Part shown: positions 1 to 6,242 of the stretch, piece after piece
How positions within the stretch are numbered: the first letter of the stretch is position 1
How the letters are laid out: every line of letters begins with the position of its first letter
Assembly: GCA_964512045.1 (NCBI GenBank)
Contig: CAZEJK010000287.1
Location: 1 to 6,469 of the forward strand
Length of the DNA: 6,469 bases
Direction: 5' to 3'
From: CAZEJK01 sp964512045
GTDB taxonomy: Bacteria > Acidobacteriota > Thermoanaerobaculia > Thermoanaerobaculales > Sulfomarinibacteraceae
The notes under the pieces: generated by a model
What the model saw: the letters and a program-made list of their open reading frames with translations, nothing else
What the model was told of the DNA's origin: nothing
The model's database searches: none
Translations under genes and position numbers: made by a program

Positions 1-15
1 GCGGCCGCGGGCCGC
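1..15. repeat. Short GC-rich inverted repeat at window edge
   Basis: GCGGCC (1-6) and GGCCGC (10-15) are perfect reverse complements around a 3-base centre, so either strand could form a six-pair hairpin. No T-run follows on the visible side. It could be part of a larger terminator or repeat cut by the window edge, or a chance GC palindrome. Confidence 0.3.
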
Positions 16-133
16 AACCAAAGTAATGCTCCGATGGCGCCGGTCCCGCGCCCGCTTAGCTGTGAGGTATTGGCGGTTGGGTATGAGCTCCCCCGCCCAC
101 CCACTCTGACACGCAGAAGCCACGACGCCACAG

Positions 134-202
134 CCCGGCTCCGGTCCTGGCCCCGGACCCGGGCCCGACAGCCGGATCCCGGTCGTCCGGCCCCCGGCGA
201 TC
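134..202. repeat. Dispersed C-rich intergenic repeat, copy A
   Basis: This block matches 6243-6312 in the same orientation. The best parts are CCCGGC (134-139), a 14-base identity CCGGTCCTGGCCCC (141-154 = 6250-6263) and a 12-base identity CCCGACAGCCGG (164-175 = 6274-6285). The 9 or 10 bases between the two long blocks differ. After them the match weakens but resumes at the C-run plus GGC (191-198). Both copies sit in intergenic DNA outside the five-gene cluster. A dispersed repeat family is the simplest explanation. Convergent low-complexity C-rich sequence is the alternative, but two separate identical words at the same spacing within one base argue against pure chance. Confidence 0.6.
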
Positions 203-205
203 ATG

Positions 206-239
206 CTTCGAGCTTTCGAAGATACGGCTCCGTGAGCCG
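206..239 (-). terminator. Tandem hairpins after the HNH stop codon
   Basis: Reading leftwards, the first hairpin begins directly after the TAG stop (242-240): arms CGGCTC (225-230) and GAGCCG (234-239) with a 3-base loop. Four bases later comes a second: arms CTTCGA (206-211) and TCGAAG (216-221) with a 4-base loop. Both stems are six perfect pairs. No U-run follows, so this is not a classical intrinsic terminator. The position immediately behind the last gene of the cluster suggests transcript-end or mRNA-stabilising stem-loops. Confidence 0.4.
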
Positions 240-536
240 CTACCGTTCTCGTGCGCGCCGGACGGCCACGCGGCGCCCCGGATCCTGCTTGCGGACCCAC
301 CGCACGAACCGCTGCACTGTCGGGTCCTGTCGTAGCGCCTCCAGAGATCCCAACCGTCGTGCCAACGTCTGATTGTCGTAGAGCGCGTGCAGCTGCCGGT
401 GGCAAGTCGGGCAAAGGTCCGCCACGGGGCCTGTGCCGCCTCCCGCGTCCTTCGGTACGAGGTGGTGCTGGGTCACCTCTGGTACCAGTCGTCCGCACAG
501 CTCACACCTGGCCTCAGACATCGCGCCTTCGCGCAT
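240..536 (-). CDS. Small HNH-endonuclease-like zinc protein
   Basis: This encodes 98 residues, typical of the short stand-alone HNH family. Residues 11-14 form CELC, followed by the HNH-type histidine pair H24-H25 in the segment TQHHLVPK, then CPTCHRQLH with C42, C45, H46 and H50. The two CxxC pairs would hold a structural zinc, and H24/H25 with H46/H50 would form the beta-beta-alpha metal site. The rest (52-98) is charged and helical, with a basic Arg-rich tail suited to nucleic-acid contact. In the family such proteins are annotated as HNH nucleases, but most short ones have no proven substrate. The start ATG overlaps the SDR stop as TAATG, implying translational coupling. An internal ATG at 519-521 (Met6) has a better ribosome site (GAAGG, four bases upstream) and would give a 93-residue protein with the whole domain intact. 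The exact start is therefore uncertain; the domain call is firm. Confidence 0.82.
   Translation of the reverse strand: MREGAMSEARCELCGRLVPEVTQHHLVPKDAGGGTGPVADLCPTCHRQLHALYDNQTLARRLGSLEALRQDPTVQRFVRWVRKQDPGRRVAVRRARER
526..530 (-). promoter_or_regulatory. Ribosome binding site for the alternative HNH start
   Basis: The minus strand reads GAAGG, then four bases, then the ATG at 521-519 (Met6 of the longer frame). The upstream ATG at 536-534 has no comparable purine-rich site within 5-10 bases. This favours Met6 unless the longer form is initiated by coupling to termination of the SDR gene. Confidence 0.4.
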
Positions 537-1474
537 TACCCGCGTGATCTCATCCAGTCCAACGTGGCCACGATACCCTCGCGGTAGTGTGTGACCGGTT
601 GCTCACCCAGCAGCCGCTCGAGCTTGCTGGCGTCGTATGCGATCGGTCGGACGTAGTACGGCACCATCGGCATGAACGGACGCAGCGGCTTCACGAACAG
701 GCTGGCGATGCGCAGCATCAGCGGACCTGCGGCCCTGACCTTGACCTTTCGGCCCAGATGCTCGCTGGCGATCTCGGCGACGTCCTTGGCGGTCAGCGGA
801 CCCGCTCCAGGAACGATCCAGCGCTCGCCGTACGCTTCGGGGCGAGTTGCCAGCTCGGCGACCGTGCGCATGGCATCGGGTACGAACACGTACTCACGAG
901 GCGTGGTGGAGCTGCCGATCCAGTGCATCGGCTTGCCCTCGATGGCCTCCCGAAGCGGCTGCTGGAGTGTGCTCGTGTGCACCTCGGGGCCGTAGAAGTC
1001 GGGCAGGTGGACCACCGCTGCCCCCGCCTCCTGGAGGATGTCCTCAGCCTCGCGACGCCAGTGCACGAAGTCCACGCCGCCGCGGCGGGGGTGCTCCTCG
1101 TTGACGGGGAGCTGCGCGATCGGTAGGTACGCCCAGAAGCTCGAGACCTGAACGCATCGCGCACCGCTCTCCGACACGGCCGCAGCGATGCTGCGCGCCG
1201 TCTCCGGATGACCCTGCATCTGCTCCGGCGGAAGCCCGATACAGTCCACGACGAGGTCGCAGCCTTCGGCTGCTCGCACCGTTGCGTCGCGTATGGTGGC
1301 ATCGGCAGCCACGACCTCCACATCGCGATCCGCAAACACCTCGGCCAAGCGCTCTCTGCTCCGGCCGATGACCCGCACTGCGGTTCCCTGCTCCAGGAGC
1401 GTTGTTGTCAGAAAGTAGCCGGTCGGTCCGCCGGCGCCGAGCACGGCGACGCGATCGAAGCTGAGACGATCCAT
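536..1474 (-). CDS. Atypical SDR / NmrA-like NAD(P)-binding protein
   Basis: This encodes a 312-residue Rossmann-fold protein. The dinucleotide site is VLGAGGPTG (11-19), the glycine pattern of extended and atypical short-chain dehydrogenases, followed by a strand ending GRSRERL (37-43) whose arginines would suit an NADP phosphate. The acidic D58 in AADAT follows the usual adenine-contact position, and V-D-C-I-G (76-80) matches the strand preceding the active site. SS at 111-112 is in the serine position, but the expected YxxxK is not there: the equivalent stretch around 136-141 reads FVHWRR. P-D-F-Y-G-P (158-163) is the conserved substrate-side loop of epimerase-like members. Reductase, epimerase or regulatory NmrA-like roles are all possible, and the substrate is unknown. 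The start is secured by GGGGAGG six bases upstream of the ATG. The gene lies 81 bases behind the alcohol dehydrogenase, and its stop overlaps the HNH start. Confidence 0.85.
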   Translation of the reverse strand: MDRLSFDRVAVLGAGGPTGYFLTTTLLEQGTAVRVIGRSRERLAEVFADRDVEVVAADATIRDATVRAAEGCDLVVDCIGLPPEQMQGHPETARSIAAAVSESGARCVQVSSFWAYLPIAQLPVNEEHPRRGGVDFVHWRREAEDILQEAGAAVVHLPDFYGPEVHTSTLQQPLREAIEGKPMHWIGSSTTPREYVFVPDAMRTVAELATRPEAYGERWIVPGAGPLTAKDVAEIASEHLGRKVKVRAAGPLMLRIASLFVKPLRPFMPMVPYYVRPIAYDASKLERLLGEQPVTHYREGIVATLDWMRSRG

Positions 1475-1480
1475 GCTGAG

Positions 1481-1487
1481 CCTCCCC
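1481..1487 (-). promoter_or_regulatory. Ribosome binding site of the SDR gene
   Basis: The minus strand reads GGGGAGG, six bases before the ATG at 1474. It is a strong Shine-Dalgarno match and fixes the start codon. Confidence 0.75.
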
Positions 1488-1555
1488 TCGCTCGGTCGGT
1501 CTGTCGGCTCTCGACCGTAGCAGAGAAACCGCGCCGTTTGCGACCGGCAGTTGCT

Positions 1556-2566
1556 CTACCCGAAATCGGCCTCGAGCACGATCCGGTAACGGGCTTTACC
1601 GGCCTCGAGGTGCGCCATGGCGTCATTGAGCCGGCTCATCGGGAACGTCTCGGTGATCGCCTCGATGCCGTGGCGGGCGCAGAACTCGAGCATGGTGGCG
1701 TTGGTGGCCGGAGATCCCAGCGGCGAGCCGGACAGGCTCTTCTGGCCCGAGATCAGGGTGAACGCGTGGGCGCCGATCGGGGTCGGCGGAACCCCGACGC
1801 TATGCAGCCGGCCGTTCGGGCGCAGCGCCGCGAAGTAGTGATCCCAGTTGAGGTCCACGTTGACGGTGGACAGGATGAAGTCGAGGCTGCCGGCGATCGC
1901 CTCCAGAGCGCTGTCGTCGCGCGAGTTGATCACGTGGTGGGCGCCCATCGATCGCGCCTCGTCGGCCTTGTCCGGGTTCGAGCTGAACGCGGTGACCTCG
2001 CAACCCCACTTGTTGAGGAACTGCAGGGCAAAGTGCCCGAGACCACCGATGCCGATGACACCGACTCGATCGGTGGGCCGGACTCCGAGCTGGACGATCG
2101 GGTTGAAGACGGTGATCCCGCCGCAGAACAGCGGCCCGGCCTTGGCGGCGTCGATGCCGTTCGGAATCTGAATCGCCCACTCGGCCTTGCACCGAATTGC
2201 CTCGGCGAAGCCGCCGTGACGCCCGATGATCGTCGACTCGTTGCCGGGGCAGAGGTTGTGGCGGCCGTTCATGCACTCATGACAGCTCATGCAGCTGCCG
2301 GAGAACCAGCCGAGACCGACGGTATCGCCGACCTCAAGCGTCGTGACATGGTCACCGATCGCGGCGACCGTGCCCACCACCTCGTGCCCGGGTACGAGGG
2401 GGTAGGCGGTGATCCCCCAGTCATTGTTCAGCATCGACAGGTCGGAGTGGCAGACGCCGCAGGCGTCGATCCGGATCTCGACCATGTCGGGCCCGAGCGG
2501 GCCGGGATCGTACTCGAACGGTCTCAGCTCTCCGTGTGGCTCTGATGCTGCGTACGCTCTGATCAT
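1556..2566 (-). CDS. Zinc-dependent alcohol dehydrogenase, CAD/YahK-like
   Basis: This is a full-length 336-residue medium-chain dehydrogenase. The catalytic zinc ligands are visible as C36 in CGVCHSD, H61-E62 in the GHEVVG signature and C148 in LFCGG. Structural zinc cysteines C92, C95, C98 and C106 are all present. The Rossmann motif GIGGLGHFA (172-180) is followed by SSNPDK (195-200); a Ser-Ser-x-x-x-Lys pattern here is typical of the NADPH-preferring cinnamyl-alcohol-dehydrogenase/YahK branch. The likely reaction is reversible reduction of an aldehyde to an alcohol in the cytoplasm, with broad substrate use in relatives. The physiological substrate cannot be read from sequence. GGGAGGA lies just upstream of the ATG and settles the start. 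The gap to the kinase gene is 139 bases, enough for its own promoter. No truncation or missing ligand was seen. Confidence 0.93.
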   Translation of the reverse strand: MIRAYAASEPHGELRPFEYDPGPLGPDMVEIRIDACGVCHSDLSMLNNDWGITAYPLVPGHEVVGTVAAIGDHVTTLEVGDTVGLGWFSGSCMSCHECMNGRHNLCPGNESTIIGRHGGFAEAIRCKAEWAIQIPNGIDAAKAGPLFCGGITVFNPIVQLGVRPTDRVGVIGIGGLGHFALQFLNKWGCEVTAFSSNPDKADEARSMGAHHVINSRDDSALEAIAGSLDFILSTVNVDLNWDHYFAALRPNGRLHSVGVPPTPIGAHAFTLISGQKSLSGSPLGSPATNATMLEFCARHGIEAITETFPMSRLNDAMAHLEAGKARYRIVLEADFG

Positions 2567-2570
2567 GGAA

Positions 2571-2578
2571 TCCTCCCT
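2571..2578 (-). promoter_or_regulatory. Ribosome binding site of the alcohol dehydrogenase
   Basis: The minus strand reads AGGGAGGA, with the GGAGG core about five bases from the ATG at 2566. It supports the chosen start. Confidence 0.7.
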
Positions 2579-2701
2579 GAGCGTGATCTGTTGCTGCTGG
2601 GAGAACCCCGGTCAGCTCTTAGATATGCCGACGCCGTGCGGGCAGGAAGGTGGGCGCCGACAATCGCATCCGGTAGCTGAGCGACCTTCGGCTGCTCTCG
2701 A

Positions 2702-2723
2702 GCCCTCACGAGCTCTCGAGGGC
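2702..2723 (-). terminator. Weak hairpin across the kinase stop codon
   Basis: GCCCTC (2702-2707) and GAGGGC (2718-2723) are perfect reverse complements around ten bases and enclose the last codons and TGA stop (2708-2706) of the kinase gene. The nine-base word GCTCTCGAG also occurs twice here (2694-2702 and 2712-2720). No U-run follows on the minus strand, so termination at this point is only a possibility. Confidence 0.25.
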
Positions 2724-5153
2724 GGCCCTGACCGCAGCGGCCAGCGCCTGCTCAGTAAACGGCTTGCCGATGAAGTGCACACCGTCCTCGATGATGCCGC
2801 GGTCGGCGATGACGTCTGCGGTGTAGCCGGACATGAATAGACAGGGGAGATCTGGACAGACCTCCTGTAGCTTCTGCCACATCTCACGTCCGTTCATCTC
2901 TGGCATGACAACGTCGGTCAACAGAAGTTGGAGGTTCTCACCGTGCTGTCGCGCCAGCCAGAGCGCTTGAGTTGGCGTGGCTGCAGGATAGACGGTGTAG
3001 CCGAGGCCCTCGAGCACCTCGCTGGTCAGCTCCAGGAGCGGCTCCTCGTCCTCCACGAGGAGAATCGACTCGCGTCCGCGAGTGGTCGTGGCTCCGCTCT
3101 CGCTGGGCCCCGCATAGTCGTCCACAGCGGCGCAAGGAAGGTAGATCCGGAATGTCGTGCCCTCACCCGGCGCGCTGGCCACGCTCACGGCCCCCCCGTT
3201 CTGCTTGACGATCCCGTAGACGGTTGAAAGGCCGAGACCGGTTCCCTGGCCGGCGGGCTTGGTGGTGAAGAACGGCTCGAATACCGACTGGAGGGTGTCC
3301 TGGTCCATCCCGCTGCCGGTGTCGCTGACGGTCAATAGCAGGTAATCACCTGGCTCGAGTCCGTCAGCGTGATCACAGAATGCAGCGTCGATGCGTACGT
3401 TTTCGGTCTTCATGGACACGGCCCCGATGCCGTCGATGGCGTCGCGGGCGTTCACGACCAGGTTCGCCAGGACCTGGTCGATCTGGGCAGGGTCCATCCG
3501 TACCGGGTACGCGCGGTCGCCGGGCGTCCAGACGAGATCGATCTCCTCACCGATCAACCGCCCGAGCATTCCGAGCATGGCCTCGATGGTTTCGTTCGGA
3601 TCGAGAACATGTGGCGTCACCGCTTGCCGGCGTGCGAACGCGAGGAGCTGGCGGGTGAGGTCCGCCGACCTCGCTGCGGCCTTTTGGATCTCGGTCAGCT
3701 GCCTGTGCAGACGATCCGAGGTGCTGGTTTGCATCAACGCCATCTCGACGTAGCCGAGGATTACGGTCAGGTTGTTGTTGAAGTCGTGTGCCACTCCACC
3801 GGCGAGACGGCCGACAGCCTCCATCTTCTGCGCTTGCGATAGCTGGAGGATCAGGGCCTGGCGTTCGTGCTCCGACCGTAGATGGGCCTCGCGGTGCCGG
3901 ATGTTGCCGATTGCGTACGCCAGGTCGTCGGCGAGCTCGACGAGCAGCTGGCGCTCCCCTTCAGCCGCAAACAGCTCTGGCTGAACCGAGACGATCAGGT
4001 AACCGACGGCTGTGTTCGCGTGGACGAGATGAGCACAGATCGCGATCGAGCCGTCTCGTGCGTGGGGACCAGAGGTTTCGCAAGGAGAGTGGTGAGCGCA
4101 TTGCTCGACAACGGTCAGCCGGTCCTCAGCCGGAGCAACGGCGCAGCACGGCGGGAGCTCACCGCGCTGCAGTCGATCGGTAACGGGGTTGGACTCGAGG
4201 TCCTCGATCCCGGCCTCGGTCCAGTCTACCAGCTGACCCGCCTCGTCGATCACGATCATCACTGCACTCAGGTAGCCGCGGTGGTTGACGAGAATGCGGC
4301 ATCCCTCGGCGATCAGCCGCGCGCGGTCGTGCTCTCGCACGATGAGACGGTTGATGTCGCGGATCCCGCGGAGCACCCGGTGGAGATGCTCGATCCTCCG
4401 CTCGGTCCGCTTCCGCTTTGAGATGTCGCGTGCAAAGACAAGAGCCCCGTCGTCGTCCCCGAAAGTGACAGGGACCGCCGAAACCTCGGTAGGCACCTCC
4501 GAGCCGTCAAGCTTCAGGTATACCTCCTCGATCGCGGGCACGGGCTGCTTGCGAGTATTGAGGTCTGCAATACGATCGTGAACGAGCGCGTGGACCGACG
4601 GATGGAACCGATCCATCACCGGCGTACCCACAAGCTCGTCGGGCTGTTTGGCGCCGAACAGCTTGCATGCGGCCTGGTTGACGTAGGCGAATCGCTGATG
4701 GGTCTGAACGAAGACCGCATCCGGCGCTCCTTCAATCAAGGAACGAAACTGGACCTCGGTGGTCCGCAGCGCCTGTGTTCTTCGAGCCATTTCTCTGCGG
4801 AGTAGCCAGGTCCAGATGAGAGCAGCGCCCGAGAGGGCGAGTAGCGCCAACAGGATGACGGCTGCCGGCCGAAGCCACTTCGTCAGCGAAGGTGCTTTCT
4901 CGCGCATCCCGAGCCAGCTGCTGTAAACCTCGAGGTGCGCGTGGCTGCTGGAGAGCTGTACGGGGTCTGCGCCCCGGTGCGAGACGGCTGAGCCCTCGCC
5001 TGGCGGAGACGCCCAACCGTCGACAAGGTAGCCACCAGCGGCAGACGGGGCCGCGTCGAGTACGGCAAGGAGCATCGCCAAACCAAAAAGGAACCAGGGA
5101 AGGCGGAAGCAGCAAACCATGACCCGTATCGAGTCTAACAGGTGTGTCGCCAT
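2706..5153 (-). CDS. Hybrid sensor histidine kinase with PAS, GAF and receiver
   Basis: This 815-residue protein starts with a signal sequence or first membrane helix (about 17-33), then a short extracytoplasmic stretch of about 60 residues, then a strong membrane helix (about 94-117). A PAS domain follows (about 133-245), ending in the S-box-type ARDISKRKR, and a GAF domain (about 262-418). HisKA carries the phospho-acceptor H456 in AHDFNN. The ATPase domain shows N568 (N box), DTGSGM (611-616), FEPFFTTK (625-632) and GQGTGLGL (635-642). The receiver (about 696-812) has E701/D702, phospho-acceptor D747 in LTDVVMPEMNG, S775 and K797. All catalytic residues are present, so autophosphorylation and intramolecular His-to-Asp transfer are expected. 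It resembles CckA/HPK4-type kinases; no output regulator or phosphotransfer protein lies in the window. The start is uncertain: neither Met1 (5153) nor Met12 (5120) has a good ribosome site, and Met12 would still leave a complete signal sequence. Confidence 0.95.
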   Translation of the reverse strand: MATHLLDSIRVMVCCFRLPWFLFGLAMLLAVLDAAPSAAGGYLVDGWASPPGEGSAVSHRGADPVQLSSSHAHLEVYSSWLGMREKAPSLTKWLRPAAVILLALLALSGAALIWTWLLRREMARRTQALRTTEVQFRSLIEGAPDAVFVQTHQRFAYVNQAACKLFGAKQPDELVGTPVMDRFHPSVHALVHDRIADLNTRKQPVPAIEEVYLKLDGSEVPTEVSAVPVTFGDDDGALVFARDISKRKRTERRIEHLHRVLRGIRDINRLIVREHDRARLIAEGCRILVNHRGYLSAVMIVIDEAGQLVDWTEAGIEDLESNPVTDRLQRGELPPCCAVAPAEDRLTVVEQCAHHSPCETSGPHARDGSIAICAHLVHANTAVGYLIVSVQPELFAAEGERQLLVELADDLAYAIGNIRHREAHLRSEHERQALILQLSQAQKMEAVGRLAGGVAHDFNNNLTVILGYVEMALMQTSTSDRLHRQLTEIQKAAARSADLTRQLLAFARRQAVTPHVLDPNETIEAMLGMLGRLIGEEIDLVWTPGDRAYPVRMDPAQIDQVLANLVVNARDAIDGIGAVSMKTENVRIDAAFCDHADGLEPGDYLLLTVSDTGSGMDQDTLQSVFEPFFTTKPAGQGTGLGLSTVYGIVKQNGGAVSVASAPGEGTTFRIYLPCAAVDDYAGPSESGATTTRGRESILLVEDEEPLLELTSEVLEGLGYTVYPAATPTQALWLARQHGENLQLLLTDVVMPEMNGREMWQKLQEVCPDLPCLFMSGYTADVIADRGIIEDGVHFIGKPFTEQALAAAVRAALESS

Positions 5154-5169
5154 ACTGTGCGACTCGATA
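5127..5169 (-). promoter_or_regulatory. Perfect 9-base inverted repeat around the kinase start
   Basis: TATCGAGTC (5127-5135) and GACTCGATA (5161-5169) are perfect reverse complements separated by 25 bases. In the minus-strand transcript the stem would enclose the first candidate ATG (5153-5151) in its loop and end six bases before the second candidate ATG (5120-5118). It may be an operator for a dimeric regulator with widely spaced half-sites, or an mRNA stem that controls start choice. Pairing is seen directly; function is inferred. Confidence 0.45.
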
Positions 5170-5276
5170 ACATCCGAAGGGCTGAAATGGAGGTCTGTGG
5201 AGCGTAGGCGTTCGTCGGCGATCCGGAGTACAGCGTACGGCCAAGCCCTACCGATCGTTGTTGTGCGAGCTGCGGG

Positions 5277-6179
5277 CTACAGGAACAGCAACGCGCTGCC
5301 GCAGACTGCGACACCCGCTCCCACCGTGGCCGGCCACGCGACGCGCTCGCGGTACAGGATGATCGAAGCCGGGATGATCAGCACCGGGGTCAGTGCCATC
5401 AGGGTGGCCGCGACCCCGGCCTCGGTGTACTGGACGGCCAGCAGCGACAACGACACCCCGAGGAACGGACCGAAGAACGCACCGATCCCGGTTGCGGTCA
5501 TGGCGCGCCGATCATCGAGGGCGGCGCGCACCCGTGGCCACCAGCCGATCAGGGTGAACACCACGGCAAACCCGACGATCCCCGCCAGCACGCGGATCTG
5601 CGTGGCGGCGAAGGCGTTGTAGCTGCCCATTCCGTACTTGGAGAGCACCAGGCCGAGGGCCTGGCCCGTTGCGCCGCCGAGGCCGAGGAGGACCCCGTTG
5701 AGTGGGAGCCGCTCCAGCTGGCCGTTGGCGTCACGGCGGCGCTCGGCGACCACGGACGACACGCCGGCGATTGTCAGCGCCATGCCGATCAGCTCCTTCG
5801 GGCTGAGCAGCTCGCCCATGACGAGGAAGCCGAAGACCGTCGTGATCAGTGGCACCAGGGTCATCAGAAGCATCGACACCCGAGCGCCCACCACGACGAA
5901 CGCGCGGAACAGGCACAGGTCGCCGATGGTGAACCCGACGAGCCCGGACAGGGAGAGCCAGATCCAGGCGTGAGGGCTCGCATCCAGTGGCAGGAACCGC
6001 CCCCGCGTGATCCAGGTAAAGGCGCCGAGCAGGAACACCGCCATCACCAGGCGGATCAGGTTGACCGGCAACGAGCCGACGCGGCGGCCTGCCGCCTGGA
6101 ACGCGAGGCCGGTTGCGGTCCAGCAGCAGGCCGTGCCGAGGGCCGCCAGCTCACCGGCGTGGGAAAACGGTGCGTCCAT
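5277..6179 (-). CDS. EamA/DMT-family ten-helix permease
   Basis: This 300-residue, strongly hydrophobic protein is the usual length for the drug/metabolite transporter superfamily. It shows two repeated EamA halves of about five helices each (about 8-144 and 161-300), joined by a charged cytoplasmic-type loop ERRRDANGQLER (146-157). Each half ends with the family signature: a Glu at the helix boundary (GELLSPKE near 122-129; YRERVAW near 276-282) followed by a Gly-rich final helix (IGMALTIAGV; VGAGVAVCG). The likely role is export or exchange of a small metabolite across the cytoplasmic membrane. The family is too broad for a substrate call. The ATG at 6179 is the only plausible start before the first helix and has no Shine-Dalgarno site; a promoter lies almost on top of it. 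The gap to the kinase gene is 123 bases. No recognised partner gene adjoins it. Confidence 0.92.
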   Translation of the reverse strand: MDAPFSHAGELAALGTACCWTATGLAFQAAGRRVGSLPVNLIRLVMAVFLLGAFTWITRGRFLPLDASPHAWIWLSLSGLVGFTIGDLCLFRAFVVVGARVSMLLMTLVPLITTVFGFLVMGELLSPKELIGMALTIAGVSSVVAERRRDANGQLERLPLNGVLLGLGGATGQALGLVLSKYGMGSYNAFAATQIRVLAGIVGFAVVFTLIGWWPRVRAALDDRRAMTATGIGAFFGPFLGVSLSLLAVQYTEAGVAATLMALTPVLIIPASIILYRERVAWPATVGAGVAVCGSALLFL

Positions 6180-6188
6180 CGCCGCGCG

Positions 6189-6217
6189 ATTCTACGCGAT
6201 GCGTCCCGAGAGTCGAA
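6189..6217 (-). promoter_or_regulatory. Sigma70-like promoter of the permease gene
   Basis: On the minus strand TTCGAC (6217-6212) and TAGAAT (6194-6189) are separated by exactly 17 bases. The -10 box has five of six consensus bases and the -35 box four of six. Only nine bases separate the -10 box from the ATG at 6179, so initiation at the normal distance would start the mRNA about one to three bases before the start codon. This agrees with the absence of a ribosome binding site. An unrelated upstream promoter is not excluded. Confidence 0.55.
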
Positions 6218-6225
6218 TGAGTCGA
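6210..6225. repeat. Tandem GAGTCGA words over the -35 box
   Basis: GAGTCGA occurs at 6210-6216 and again at 6219-6225, a 9-base period. The first copy overlaps the -35 box of the permease promoter. This could be a regulator-binding direct repeat, but it is short enough to be chance. Confidence 0.3.
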
Positions 6226-6242
6226 GAGACGAGCACCGCAAT

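Larger units (their letters stand above)
1..239. other. Left intergenic flank, no gene recognised
   Basis: These 239 bases follow the last gene of the minus-strand cluster. I see no credible coding region on either strand; the open frame beginning at base 34 on the plus strand is Arg/Pro/Ser-rich with no recognisable motif and runs antisense into the HNH gene. The stretch contains a small GC palindrome at the extreme edge (1-15), a C-rich run (91-107), one copy of a dispersed C-rich repeat (134-202) and two hairpins next to the HNH stop codon (206-239). The neighbouring gene to the left is outside the window. Confidence 0.6.

Noticed and set aside
34..372. Plus-strand 112-codon frame in the left flank
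   Set aside because: It is Arg-rich and low complexity, crosses the antisense of the HNH gene and includes the C-rich repeat. No ribosome site or motif.
793..1335. 180-codon minus-strand frame inside the SDR gene
   Set aside because: It is an out-of-frame Arg/Ser-rich shadow of the SDR coding sequence, with no domain.
1514..1519. TACGGT preceded by TG as an extended -10 box for the SDR gene (minus strand)
   Set aside because: There is no acceptable -35 box at 16-18 bases and only three of six -10 bases match. Plausible position, insufficient evidence.
1208..2545. 445-codon open frame on the plus strand
   Set aside because: It runs exactly antisense to the alcohol dehydrogenase and the start of the SDR gene, both of which have full family motifs and strong ribosome sites. 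The translation is Arg/Ala/Gly/Asp-rich without motifs, as expected of a shadow frame in high-GC DNA.
2620..2625. TATCTA as a -10 box for the alcohol dehydrogenase (minus strand)
   Set aside because: The hexamer at 17-base spacing, TTCCTG, matches the -35 consensus at only two positions. Not strong enough to list as a promoter.
4732..5244. 170-codon minus-strand frame overlapping the kinase N-terminus
   Set aside because: It is Arg/Pro-rich without motifs, in another frame from the kinase. I considered a frameshifted missing sensor domain, but nothing in the translation resembles one.
240..6179. Whole cluster as a defence island or restriction system
   Set aside because: The HNH-like protein is the only nuclease-like gene. 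There is no methyltransferase, helicase, reverse transcriptase, toxin pair or other defence-type partner, and the remaining genes are ordinary metabolism, transport and signalling families.
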